From: Myxococcales bacterium | GTDB lineage: Bacteria; Myxococcota_A; Polyangia; Polyangiales; Polyangiaceae | Assembly (NCBI GenBank): GCA_016794345.1 | Contig: JAEUKE010000207.1 | Coordinates: 62,001 to 126,000, forward strand | Length of the DNA: 64,000 nucleotides | Reading direction: 5' to 3' | In this document: positions 58,434-64,000 of the stretch, piece after piece | Layout of the letters: every line of letters starts with the position of its first letter | Position numbering within the stretch: the stretch's first letter is position 1 | Notes under the pieces: model-generated | Told to the model about the DNA's origin: nothing | The model's database searches: none | Seen by the model: the letters and a program-made list of their open reading frames with translations, nothing else | Position numbers and translations under genes: made by a program

Positions 58434-58946
58434 TCAGGCCGCCGTGGTCCCCTTCTCCGACTTCTGCGCAACTCGCGGCAGCTCGACGATCTTTCCGCCG
58501 ACCGCTTCGATCTTCGAGGCGGCGCCCTTGGAGAAGCGGTGCGCCGAGACCGTGAGCTTCTTCGTGAGCTCGCCGTCGCCGAGCACCTTCACCAGGACGC
58601 GGGCCTTCTCCAGATCCGCGAGGCGCCCGCGCACCAGCCGCTTCGCCTTCATGGCCGCGAGATCGACCGTGGCGCCGGACTCGAAGAGGACCTCGAGGTC
58701 GCCCAGGTTCACCTCACACACCGGCGTGGCGAGCGGATTGCGGAAGCCGCGCTTCGGGAGGCGACGCTGGATGGGCGTCTGGCCGCCTTGGAAGTGCTTC
58801 TTGTTGATGTTGCCCTTGGACCGCGCCTTCTGGCCCTTCTGGCCGCGAGTCGCCGTCTTGCCGTGGCCGGAGCCGACGCCACGACCGACGCGCTTCTTGG
58901 CGCGCACCGCGCCTTCCGGCGCCTGGAGCTTGGAGAGAATGTCCAT
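58434..58946 (-). CDS. rplO: Ribosomal protein L15
   Basis: 170 residues: KKRVGRGVGSGHGKTATRGQ, FQGGQTPIQRRLPKRGFRNP. 2 bp after rpmD; 34 bp before secY. Confidence 0.99.
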   Translation of the reverse strand: MDILSKLQAPEGAVRAKKRVGRGVGSGHGKTATRGQKGQKARSKGNINKKHFQGGQTPIQRRLPKRGFRNPLATPVCEVNLGDLEVLFESGATVDLAAMKAKRLVRGRLADLEKARVLVKVLGDGELTKKLTVSAHRFSKGAASKIEAVGGKIVELPRVAQKSEKGTTAA

Positions 58947-58948
58947 GG

Positions 58949-59140
58949 CTACTTCTTCTCTACTTCCGTCACCTCGAGGAGGTGCATGACCTTCTTCACC
59001 ATGCCGCGGAAAGAGGGCGTGTTGGCCACGACGACCTCCGAGCCGGGACCGCGGAGACCGAGGCCCTTCATGACCTTGCGGTGCTTCTCCTGCTGGCCGA
59101 TCGTGCTGGCGGTCTGGCGGACCTTCAGGAGGGGCTTCAC
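58949..59140 (-). CDS. rpmD: Ribosomal protein L30
   Basis: 63 residues: LLKVRQTASTIGQQEKHRKV and LGLRGPGSEVVVANTPSFRG match L30. Starts within the rpsE stop (4-nt overlap). Confidence 0.97.
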   Translation of the reverse strand: MKPLLKVRQTASTIGQQEKHRKVMKGLGLRGPGSEVVVANTPSFRGMVKKVMHLLEVTEVEKK

Positions 59141-59730
59141 GACGCGCCCCCTTCCTTCGCCGGGGCAGCCGGCGGGGCCGGCGGAGCGAGCGAAGCGCGA
59201 CGCTTGGCGACGCCGAGCGTGGTCTTCGAGATGTGCCCGACGGTCGTCGCGTCCACGTTGCGCTTGGACGCGAACTGGTCGGGGCTCTTGAGGTTCTTCA
59301 GCGCCTTCACCGTCGCGTGGACGATGTTGTGCTTGTTGGAGGTGCCGAGCGACTTCGACAGGACGTCGTGGATGCCGGCCGACTCGACGACGGCGCGGAC
59401 GGCGCCGCCGGCGATGACGCCCGTTCCAGGAGAGGCCGGCTTGAGGAGCACTCGCCCCGCGCCTTCGTGGCCGAAGCTGTCGTGGGGGATGGTGACGCCG
59501 TCGAGCGGGACGCGGAACAGGTTCTTGCGAGCCTGGTCGTTGCCCTTGCGGATCGCCTCCGGCACCTCGTTCGCCTTGCCGAGCCCGACGCCAACGTGCC
59601 CCGCTTCGTCGCCGACGACGACGAGCGCCGAGAAGCTGAAGCGACGGCCGCCTTTGACGACCTTGGCGACGCGGTTGATGTGAATCACCCGCTCCTTGAG
59701 CTTTTCTTCGTCGATCTGGTCGATTGCCAT
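59137..59730 (-). CDS. rpsE: Ribosomal protein S5
   Basis: 197 residues from ATG 59730: RVAKVVKGGRRFSFSALVVV, GHVGVGLGKANEVPEAIRK, and the KPASPGTGVIAGGAVRAVVE loop. An Ala/Pro-rich tail (LAPPAPPAAPAKEGG) is added. Function: 30S subunit, decoding fidelity. Confidence 0.99.
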   Translation of the reverse strand: MAIDQIDEEKLKERVIHINRVAKVVKGGRRFSFSALVVVGDEAGHVGVGLGKANEVPEAIRKGNDQARKNLFRVPLDGVTIPHDSFGHEGAGRVLLKPASPGTGVIAGGAVRAVVESAGIHDVLSKSLGTSNKHNIVHATVKALKNLKSPDQFASKRNVDATTVGHISKTTLGVAKRRASLAPPAPPAAPAKEGGAS

Positions 59731-59743
59731 GGTCGGGTTCCGA

Positions 59744-60103
59744 TCAGAATTCGAGGCCGGCCTCGCGGGCGGCCTGCGCGAGCGCGCTGATGCGCCCGTG
59801 GTAGAGGTAACCGTTGCGGTCGAACACGACCTTCTCGACGCCCTTGTCCTTGCAGACCTTGGCGATGAGCGCGCCAACCTTCTTGGCTGCGTCGGTCTTG
59901 TTGTCGTCGCCGAGCGTGCCCTTCAGATCCTTGGACAGCGTCGAGGCGTACGCGAGCGTCTTGCCCGTCGTGTCGTCGATGACCTGGGCGTAGATGTGCT
60001 TGGCGCTGCGGAACACCGTGAGGCGCGGCCGCTCCGGGGTGCCCGAGACCTTGTTGCGAATGCGGAGCTTGCGGCGCTCCCGACCGACGATTTGCATGGC
60101 CAT
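59744..60103 (-). CDS. rplR: Ribosomal protein L18
   Basis: 119 residues: RLTVFRSAKHIYAQVIDDTT, TLAYASTL, VVFDRNGYLYHGRISALAQA. Binds 5S rRNA with L5. Confidence 0.99.
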   Translation of the reverse strand: MAMQIVGRERRKLRIRNKVSGTPERPRLTVFRSAKHIYAQVIDDTTGKTLAYASTLSKDLKGTLGDDNKTDAAKKVGALIAKVCKDKGVEKVVFDRNGYLYHGRISALAQAAREAGLEF

Positions 60104-60105
60104 GG

Positions 60106-60684
60106 CTACTTCTTGCCGCCCTTTCCAGCCTTGCCCGCCTTCTCGCGGACCGCTTCGCCCTTGTAGCGAACGCCCTTGCCGCCGTACGGCTCCGGCGGAC
60201 GGAAGCCGCGGATCGTGGCCGCAGTCTGACCGATGAGCTCCTTGTCGGGGCCGCTCAGGATGAGCTGGGTGCCCTTCGACTCCGCCGGGATCTGCGCAGA
60301 GATCCCTTTGGGGAGGTCGAACACCACGGGGTGCGAGAAGCCGAGCGCGAAGTGGAGGGTCTGGCCCTTCGCCTCGACGCGGTAACCGGTGCCCCTCAGC
60401 TCGAGCTCGCGGACGTAGCCCTCGGAGGTGCCCTTCACCATCGCGGCGATGAGCGCGCGGTAGAGGCCCTGGAGGCGCGCGCCGTCGCGGCCGGGGGCGC
60501 CCGACGCCACGAGGACGTTGGTGCCTTCGACCTTGAGCTGCACGTCCCCGAGGACGTCTCGCTTGAGCTCGCCCTTCGGGCCCTTCACCACGATCGCCCC
60601 GGGCTGCACGGTCGCCGTGACGCCCTTGGGGAGCGCGACGGGACGCTTGCCGGTACGAGAGGTGCGAATGACTTCAGTAGCCAT
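60106..60684 (-). CDS. rplF: Ribosomal protein L6
   Basis: 192 residues from ATG 60684, which shares a base with the rpsH stop (TGATG). Features: GKRPVALPKGVTATVQPGAI, ELRGTGYRVEAKGQTLHFAL, and FRPPEPYGGKGVRYKGEAVR. A GTG pair just upstream offers an unlikely longer start. Confidence 0.99.
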   Translation of the reverse strand: MATEVIRTSRTGKRPVALPKGVTATVQPGAIVVKGPKGELKRDVLGDVQLKVEGTNVLVASGAPGRDGARLQGLYRALIAAMVKGTSEGYVRELELRGTGYRVEAKGQTLHFALGFSHPVVFDLPKGISAQIPAESKGTQLILSGPDKELIGQTAATIRGFRPPEPYGGKGVRYKGEAVREKAGKAGKGGKK

Positions 60685-61085
60685 CACCACACCTCACAGA
60701 GGAGCTCGCCGCCGAGCTTGAGCCGGCGCGCGTCGCGGTCGCTCACGAGGCCGCGAGAGGTGGAGAGGATGCTGATGCCGAGCCCCGAGAGGACGCGCGG
60801 GATGCGGTCGTGCCGCACGTACACGCGACGGCCGGGGCGCGACACGCGCTTGATGCCGTCGATCGCGCTCTGACGGTCGCGACCGTACTTGAGCACGATG
60901 GTGATGGTCTTCTTGGTCGGGGTCTCACCCGACGTCTCCTGGACGTCCGCGATGTAACCCTCGTCCTTGAGGATCTGGGCGACCGCAAGCTTCATCTTGC
61001 TCGCGGGGATCTCCGTTCGGTCGTGGCGCGCAAGCGCCGCGTTCCGGATACGGCTCAGCATGTCGGCGATCGGATCACTCACCAT
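60684..61085 (-). CDS. rpsH: Ribosomal protein S8
   Basis: 133 residues: DPIADMLSRIRNAALARHDR, PGRRVYVRHDRIPRVLSGLG, ISILSTSRGLVSDRDARRLK. In E. coli S8 represses translation of the spc operon; no operator structure was sought here. Confidence 0.99.
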   Translation of the reverse strand: MVSDPIADMLSRIRNAALARHDRTEIPASKMKLAVAQILKDEGYIADVQETSGETPTKKTITIVLKYGRDRQSAIDGIKRVSRPGRRVYVRHDRIPRVLSGLGISILSTSRGLVSDRDARRLKLGGELLCEVW

Positions 61086-61089
61086 GGCG

Positions 61090-61275
61090 TCACCAGCTTG
61101 CCTTGATCACACCGGGAAGCTCACCGCGCAGCGAGTACAGGCGGAGGCAAACACGGCAGAGCTCGAAATCTCGGTAATACGCCCGCGAACGGCCGCACAC
61201 CTTGCAACGGTTCCGGTGCCGGGTGGAGAACTTCGGCGGACGATTCAGCTTCGCAAAGTCTTTCGCACGAGCCAT
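61090..61275 (-). CDS. rpsN: Ribosomal protein S14 (zinc-type)
   Basis: 61 residues from ATG 61275: MARAKDFAKLNRPPKFSTRH, with Cys24, Cys27, Cys40 and Cys43 as zinc ligands. Short zinc form common outside enteric bacteria. Confidence 0.98.
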   Translation of the reverse strand: MARAKDFAKLNRPPKFSTRHRNRCKVCGRSRAYYRDFELCRVCLRLYSLRGELPGVIKASW

Positions 61276-61291
61276 TTGAGTCTCTCCAACC

Positions 61292-61990
61292 CTACTGCCG
61301 GAAGGGCATACCGAGCTCTTGCAGGAGCGCGCGCCCTTCTTCATCGGTTTTCGCCGTCGTGACGAAGGAGATGTTCATGCCCTTCGTCGCGTCGATCTTG
61401 TCGTAATCGATCTCGGGGAAGATGATCTGATCCTTCAGACCCATCGTGAAGTTACCCCGACCATCGAAGCCCTTCGGGCTCACGCCCTTGAAGTCACGGA
61501 CGCGCGGGAGCGCGAACGAGATGAGGCGATCGAGGAACTCCCACATCTGGTGCTTGCGCAGCGTGACGCGAACGCCGATGGGGAGGTTCTCGCGGAGCTT
61601 GAAAGACGCGATCGACTTCCGAGCGCGGCACACGACCGGCTGCTGACCGGTGATGGCGCGCATCTCCTCGACCGCCGAGTCGATGATCTTGGGGTTCTGC
61701 ACCGCGGCGCCGAGACCCATGTTGACCACCACCTTCTGCAGGCGGGGCACCATCATCGGGTTCTTGTAGCCGAAGCGCTTGGTCAGCGCGGGCGCGGCCT
61801 GCTTTTGGTAGCGCGCGCGTGCGCGCGGCATGTAGCCGGCCTCACGCGGTTCCACCTTCCGCTCTTCGCCACCCTCGACGGGGGCCGCCGCCTTGGCCTT
61901 CGCCTTGGCCTTGTCACCGCCGCCGGCCTTGGGCTTGGACTCGCCCTTGGGCTTGGAGGCCGCTTTCTTGTCGTCTTCCTTCTTCGCCAT
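61292..61990 (-). CDS. rplE: Ribosomal protein L5 with long Lys/Ala-rich N-terminal extension
   Basis: 232 residues, against about 180 in most bacteria. Residues 1-53 are a low-complexity extension (KKAASKPKGESKPKAGGGDK, KAKAKAAAPVEGG). The L5 core begins near MPRARARYQ and includes VPRLQKVVVNMGLGAAVQNP, GQQPVVCRARKSIASFKLRE, and GRGNFTMGLKDQIIFPEIDY. Binds 5S rRNA. Confidence 0.98.
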   Translation of the reverse strand: MAKKEDDKKAASKPKGESKPKAGGGDKAKAKAKAAAPVEGGEERKVEPREAGYMPRARARYQKQAAPALTKRFGYKNPMMVPRLQKVVVNMGLGAAVQNPKIIDSAVEEMRAITGQQPVVCRARKSIASFKLRENLPIGVRVTLRKHQMWEFLDRLISFALPRVRDFKGVSPKGFDGRGNFTMGLKDQIIFPEIDYDKIDATKGMNISFVTTAKTDEEGRALLQELGMPFRQ

Positions 61991-62001
61991 GACTGCGCTC
62001 C

Positions 62002-62325
62002 TCAGCGGCCCGACGGGATGACCGCGCCGCTCTTCGCGACGCGAACCTTCTTGCCGTCACGCTCCTCGATCTTCACCCGGGTGGGCTTCTTCGACTCGGG
62101 ATCGACGAGCATGAGCTTGGAGACGTGAATGGGCGCCTCCATGGTGATCTTGCCGCCCTGCTGGTTGCGGGCGTTGGGCTTCTGGTGCTTCGTCACCATG
62201 TTCAAGCCCTCCACGATCGCCTTGTCCTGATCCTTCAGGAGCTTGGTGATCGTGCCCTGCTTGCCCTTGATGTCTTCGGCACCGCTGATGACCTGGACGA
62301 GGTCTCCGACCCTGAGGCGTTGCAT
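62002..62325 (-). CDS. rplX: Ribosomal protein L24
   Basis: 107 residues: LRVGDLVQVISGAEDIKGKQ (KOW motif), EGLNMVTKHQKPNARNQQGG. ATG overlaps the rplN stop by one base. Confidence 0.99.
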   Translation of the reverse strand: MQRLRVGDLVQVISGAEDIKGKQGTITKLLKDQDKAIVEGLNMVTKHQKPNARNQQGGKITMEAPIHVSKLMLVDPESKKPTRVKIEERDGKKVRVAKSGAVIPSGR

Positions 62326-62693
62326 CAGAGCACCTCCGGCGCGAGGCTGATGATCTTCATGAACTTCTTCGCGCGGAGCTCACGGGCGACTGGCCCGAAG
62401 ATGCGCGTCCCGATGGGCTCTTTGTCCTTGTTGATGAGGACAGCGCTGTTCGTGTCGAACTTGATGTAGCTGCCGTCCGGGCGCTGGTACTCGCGGGTCG
62501 TGCGGACGACGACGGCGCGCGCGGTGTCGCCCTTCTTCACCTTGGTGCCCGGGAGGGCTTCCTTGATGGAGACGACGATGACGTCGCCGAGGGCGGCGTA
62601 CTTGCGCTTCGATCCGCCGAGGACCTTGATGCACATCACGCGGCGGGCGCCGCTGTTGTCTGCAACCTCGAGGTTCGTGGTGACCTGAATCAT
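62325..62693 (-). CDS. rplN: Ribosomal protein L14
   Basis: 122 residues: MIQVTTNLEVADNSGARRVM, GDVIVVSIKEALPGTKVKKG, TRIFGPVARELRAKKFMKII. Normal length. Confidence 0.99.
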   Translation of the reverse strand: MIQVTTNLEVADNSGARRVMCIKVLGGSKRKYAALGDVIVVSIKEALPGTKVKKGDTARAVVVRTTREYQRPDGSYIKFDTNSAVLINKDKEPIGTRIFGPVARELRAKKFMKIISLAPEVL

Positions 62694-62696
62694 GGC

Positions 62697-63092
62697 TCAT
62701 GCCTCCACGGGACGAGAGATGAGGCGCGTGACCGTCCAGCGCTTCTGGCGCGAGATCGGGCGGTGCTCCATGATCTCGACGCGGTCGCCCGCCTTGAATT
62801 GGTTGAGCTCGTCGTGCGCCTTGTACTTGTTCCGCACGCGAACGTACTTCTTGTAGACCGGGTGCATCGCCTTGCGGATGACCTCGACCACGACGGTCTT
62901 GGCCATCTTGTTGGAGACGACGGTGCCGATGATCTTGCGGCGGAAGCCGTGCGCCTCGCGGCGGGCCTCCGTCGGCACGGGCTCCGCGACCGAGACGGGC
63001 GCGGCCGGCGCTGCAGCCGCAGCAGCCTTCTTCTTCGACTCCGCCTTCGGCGCTGCCGGGGGCTTGGACTTGATTGTCTTTCTCTCGGCCAT
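62697..63092 (-). CDS. rpsQ: Ribosomal protein S17 with Ala/Lys/Pro-rich N-terminal extension
   Basis: 131 residues from ATG 63092 (ATG 63101 is also possible), about 45 longer than typical S17. The extension (KSKPPAAPKAESKKKAAAAA) precedes the OB-fold core: RRKIIGTVVSNKMAKTVVVE, GDRVEIMEHRPISRQKRWTV. Similar in style to the L5 extension in the same operon. Confidence 0.98.
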   Translation of the reverse strand: MAERKTIKSKPPAAPKAESKKKAAAAAAPAAPVSVAEPVPTEARREAHGFRRKIIGTVVSNKMAKTVVVEVIRKAMHPVYKKYVRVRNKYKAHDELNQFKAGDRVEIMEHRPISRQKRWTVTRLISRPVEA

Positions 63093-63097
63093 GACGC

Positions 63098-63304
63098 TCA
63101 CTTCCCTTCGGCGGCGGCGCGCGCACGCTGCGTCAAAATCGTCTTCACGCGCGCGAGGTCGCGGCGGGTGCGGATGATGCTCGCCGTGTCGTTGAGTCGG
63201 TTCGTGAAGTTCTTGAACCGAGCCTGGAAGATGTCCGCTTGGAGCGTCTTCTCCAGCTCTTTCAGAGCTTCATCAGTGCGGTCTCGCAGCTCTTTCGCTT
63301 TCAC
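63098..63304 (-). CDS. rpmC: Ribosomal protein L29
   Basis: 68 residues: MKAKELRDRTDEALKELEKT, FQARFKNFTNRLNDTASIIR, RRDLARVKTILTQRARAAAE. Ordinary length. Confidence 0.98.
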   Translation of the reverse strand: MKAKELRDRTDEALKELEKTLQADIFQARFKNFTNRLNDTASIIRTRRDLARVKTILTQRARAAAEGK

Positions 63305-63318
63305 GGTTCTGCTCCGAA

Positions 63319-63729
63319 TCAGTGGTCACGAGCGAGGAAGCGGCAGGCCATCGGGAGCTTGTGCGAGGCGAGGCGGAAAGCCTCCTTCGCCATCTCCTCC
63401 GGGACGCCGGAGATTTCGTAGAGGACGCGCCCCGGCTTCACGACCGCGGCCCACTCCTCCGGGTTGCCTTTTCCGCCACCCATGCGGACCTCGAGCGGCT
63501 TCTTGCTGATCGACTTGTCCGGGAAGATGCGGATGAAGAGCTTGCCGGCGCGCTTGCAGTGGCGCTGGACCGCCATACGAGCGGCCTCGATCTGGCGAGC
63601 CGTGACACGCGCGGGCTCGAGCGACTGGAGCGCGAAGTCGCCGAACGAGACGTCCGAGCCGGAGTTCGCGAGGCCGCGGTTGCGGCCCTTCTGCATCTTT
63701 CGGTATTTCGTGCGCTTGGGGGAAAGCAT
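63319..63729 (-). CDS. rplP: Ribosomal protein L16
   Basis: 136 residues: MLSPKRTKYRKMQKGRNRGL, GDFALQSLEPARVTARQIEA, RIFPDKSISKKPLEVRMGGG. Lies 124 bp after rpsC; that gap holds a palindrome copy. Confidence 0.99.
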   Translation of the reverse strand: MLSPKRTKYRKMQKGRNRGLANSGSDVSFGDFALQSLEPARVTARQIEAARMAVQRHCKRAGKLFIRIFPDKSISKKPLEVRMGGGKGNPEEWAAVVKPGRVLYEISGVPEEMAKEAFRLASHKLPMACRFLARDH

Positions 63730-63750
63730 GACGTTGTCTCTGTGCTGGGC

Positions 63751-63834
63751 AGCTGGAAGGTTCTTGCTGCTGTTTCACCCCCCGGCCCCCCCTCACGGAG
63801 TGAGGGGGGAGAGGGGCTGGGGGTGAGGGGGGTG
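63751..63834. repeat. Dispersed palindrome, copy 8 (rpsC-rplP gap), with extended flank
   Basis: Palindrome at 63786-63809 (arms CCCCCCTCAC and GTGAGGGGGG, loop GGA). The left flank AGCTGGAAGGT plus TTGCTGCTGTTTCACCCCCC repeats that of the rpoA-rplQ composite element. The right flank (GAGGGGCTGGGGGTGAGGGG) ends GGTGAAC, resembling the inverted GGTGAAA end. Confidence 0.88.
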
Positions 63835-63853
63835 AACTTGCGGGGAAGTCCCT

Positions 63854-64000
63854 TCAGATTCGTCGAGGCTTCCGCTGGAGAACCTCACCTTTGAAAATCC
63901 AGACCTTGACGCCGATCTGACCGACCTTCGTGCGGGCTTCGGCGAGGCCGAACTCGATGTCGGCCCGGAGGGTGTGCAGCGGGACGCGACCCTCGCGGTA
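63854..64000 (-). CDS. rpsC: Ribosomal protein S3 (partial, C-terminal end only)
   Basis: The last 48 codons and stop (tca at 63854-63856) are inside the window: YREGRVPLHTLRADIEFGLA, EARTKVGQIGVKVWIFKGEV, then LQRKPRRI. This is the S3 C terminus. The start lies outside the window, so operon order rpsC-rplP-rpmC is the standard S10 arrangement. Confidence 0.97.
   Translation of the reverse strand, partial: YREGRVPLHTLRADIEFGLAEARTKVGQIGVKVWIFKGEVLQRKPRRI

Noticed and set aside
1..64000. tRNA, rRNA, CRISPR, insertion sequence, prophage
   Set aside because: No cloverleaf, rRNA, repeat-spacer array, transposase, integrase or phage structural gene was recognised on either strand.

Overview
High-GC (about 68-70%) bacterial chromosome, almost certainly a myxobacterium, probably of the Sorangium/Polyangium group. 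The evidence is a MYXO-CTERM-type C-terminal sorting signal, an OmpA protein with thrombospondin type-3 repeats, a MopE-like metal-binding motif, an AgmX/PglI-type C-terminal domain, a Ser/Thr protein kinase, many sensor kinases, and many lipoproteins with Thr/Ser/Gly-rich linkers. No tRNA, rRNA, CRISPR array, transposase or integrase was seen.

Layout. 1-2.2 kb: ABC-2 permease plus a partial membrane protein on the minus strand, diverging from a sirtuin. 2.3-11 kb: alpha/beta hydrolase lipoprotein, a translationally coupled pair of secreted proteins, a degenerate histidine-kinase-like protein, a sulfatase-fold membrane protein and a scramblase-like protein. 11-14 kb: an exported protein without a canonical start codon, a glutathione peroxidase lipoprotein with an in-frame UGA at its catalytic position followed by a bSECIS-like hairpin, and a DNA-ligase-like protein lacking its adenylation lysine. 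14-22.6 kb: secreted TPR/PEGA-like proteins paired with lipoproteins around a Ser/Thr kinase. 22.6-28 kb: leuS with two trailing lipoprotein genes, then a COG3014-like/LpoB-like lipoprotein pair. 28-37 kb: ChaC-like cyclotransferase, ECF sigma/anti-sigma pair, DUF2330 protein, PAS hybrid kinase, GH25 lysozyme-like surface protein. 37-52 kb: OmpA/TSP3 protein, ABC1/UbiB kinase, a sensor-kinase/Fe-S-protein/sensor-kinase operon, acylphosphatase, exported TPR protein, Cys-rich lipoproteins, LigB-type dioxygenase. 52.3-64 kb: the S10-spc-alpha ribosomal cluster on the minus strand from rpsC (partial) to rplQ, with secY, adk, infA and rpoA but no map.

Two themes recur. First, a dispersed palindrome (arms CCCCCCTCAC and GTGAGGGGGG around a 3-nt loop, often flanked by TTTCACCCCCC) occurs about nine times in intergenic gaps and at gene 5' ends, including three gaps of the ribosomal cluster. 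Second, several enzymes are present with a key residue altered: Sec in place of Cys in the peroxidase, Gly for Lys in the ligase, Thr for His in a kinase-like protein and Gly for Asp in a receiver domain.

The strongest finding is the predicted selenoprotein. The UGA at 12461-12463 (minus strand) sits exactly where glutathione peroxidases carry catalytic Cys/Sec, the reading frame continues with the Gln, Trp and Asn of the active site, and a 6-bp stem with a GGUCU loop begins 23 nt after the UGA. Ordinary ORF calling splits this gene into an apparently truncated lipoprotein and a peroxidase fragment lacking its nucleophile.
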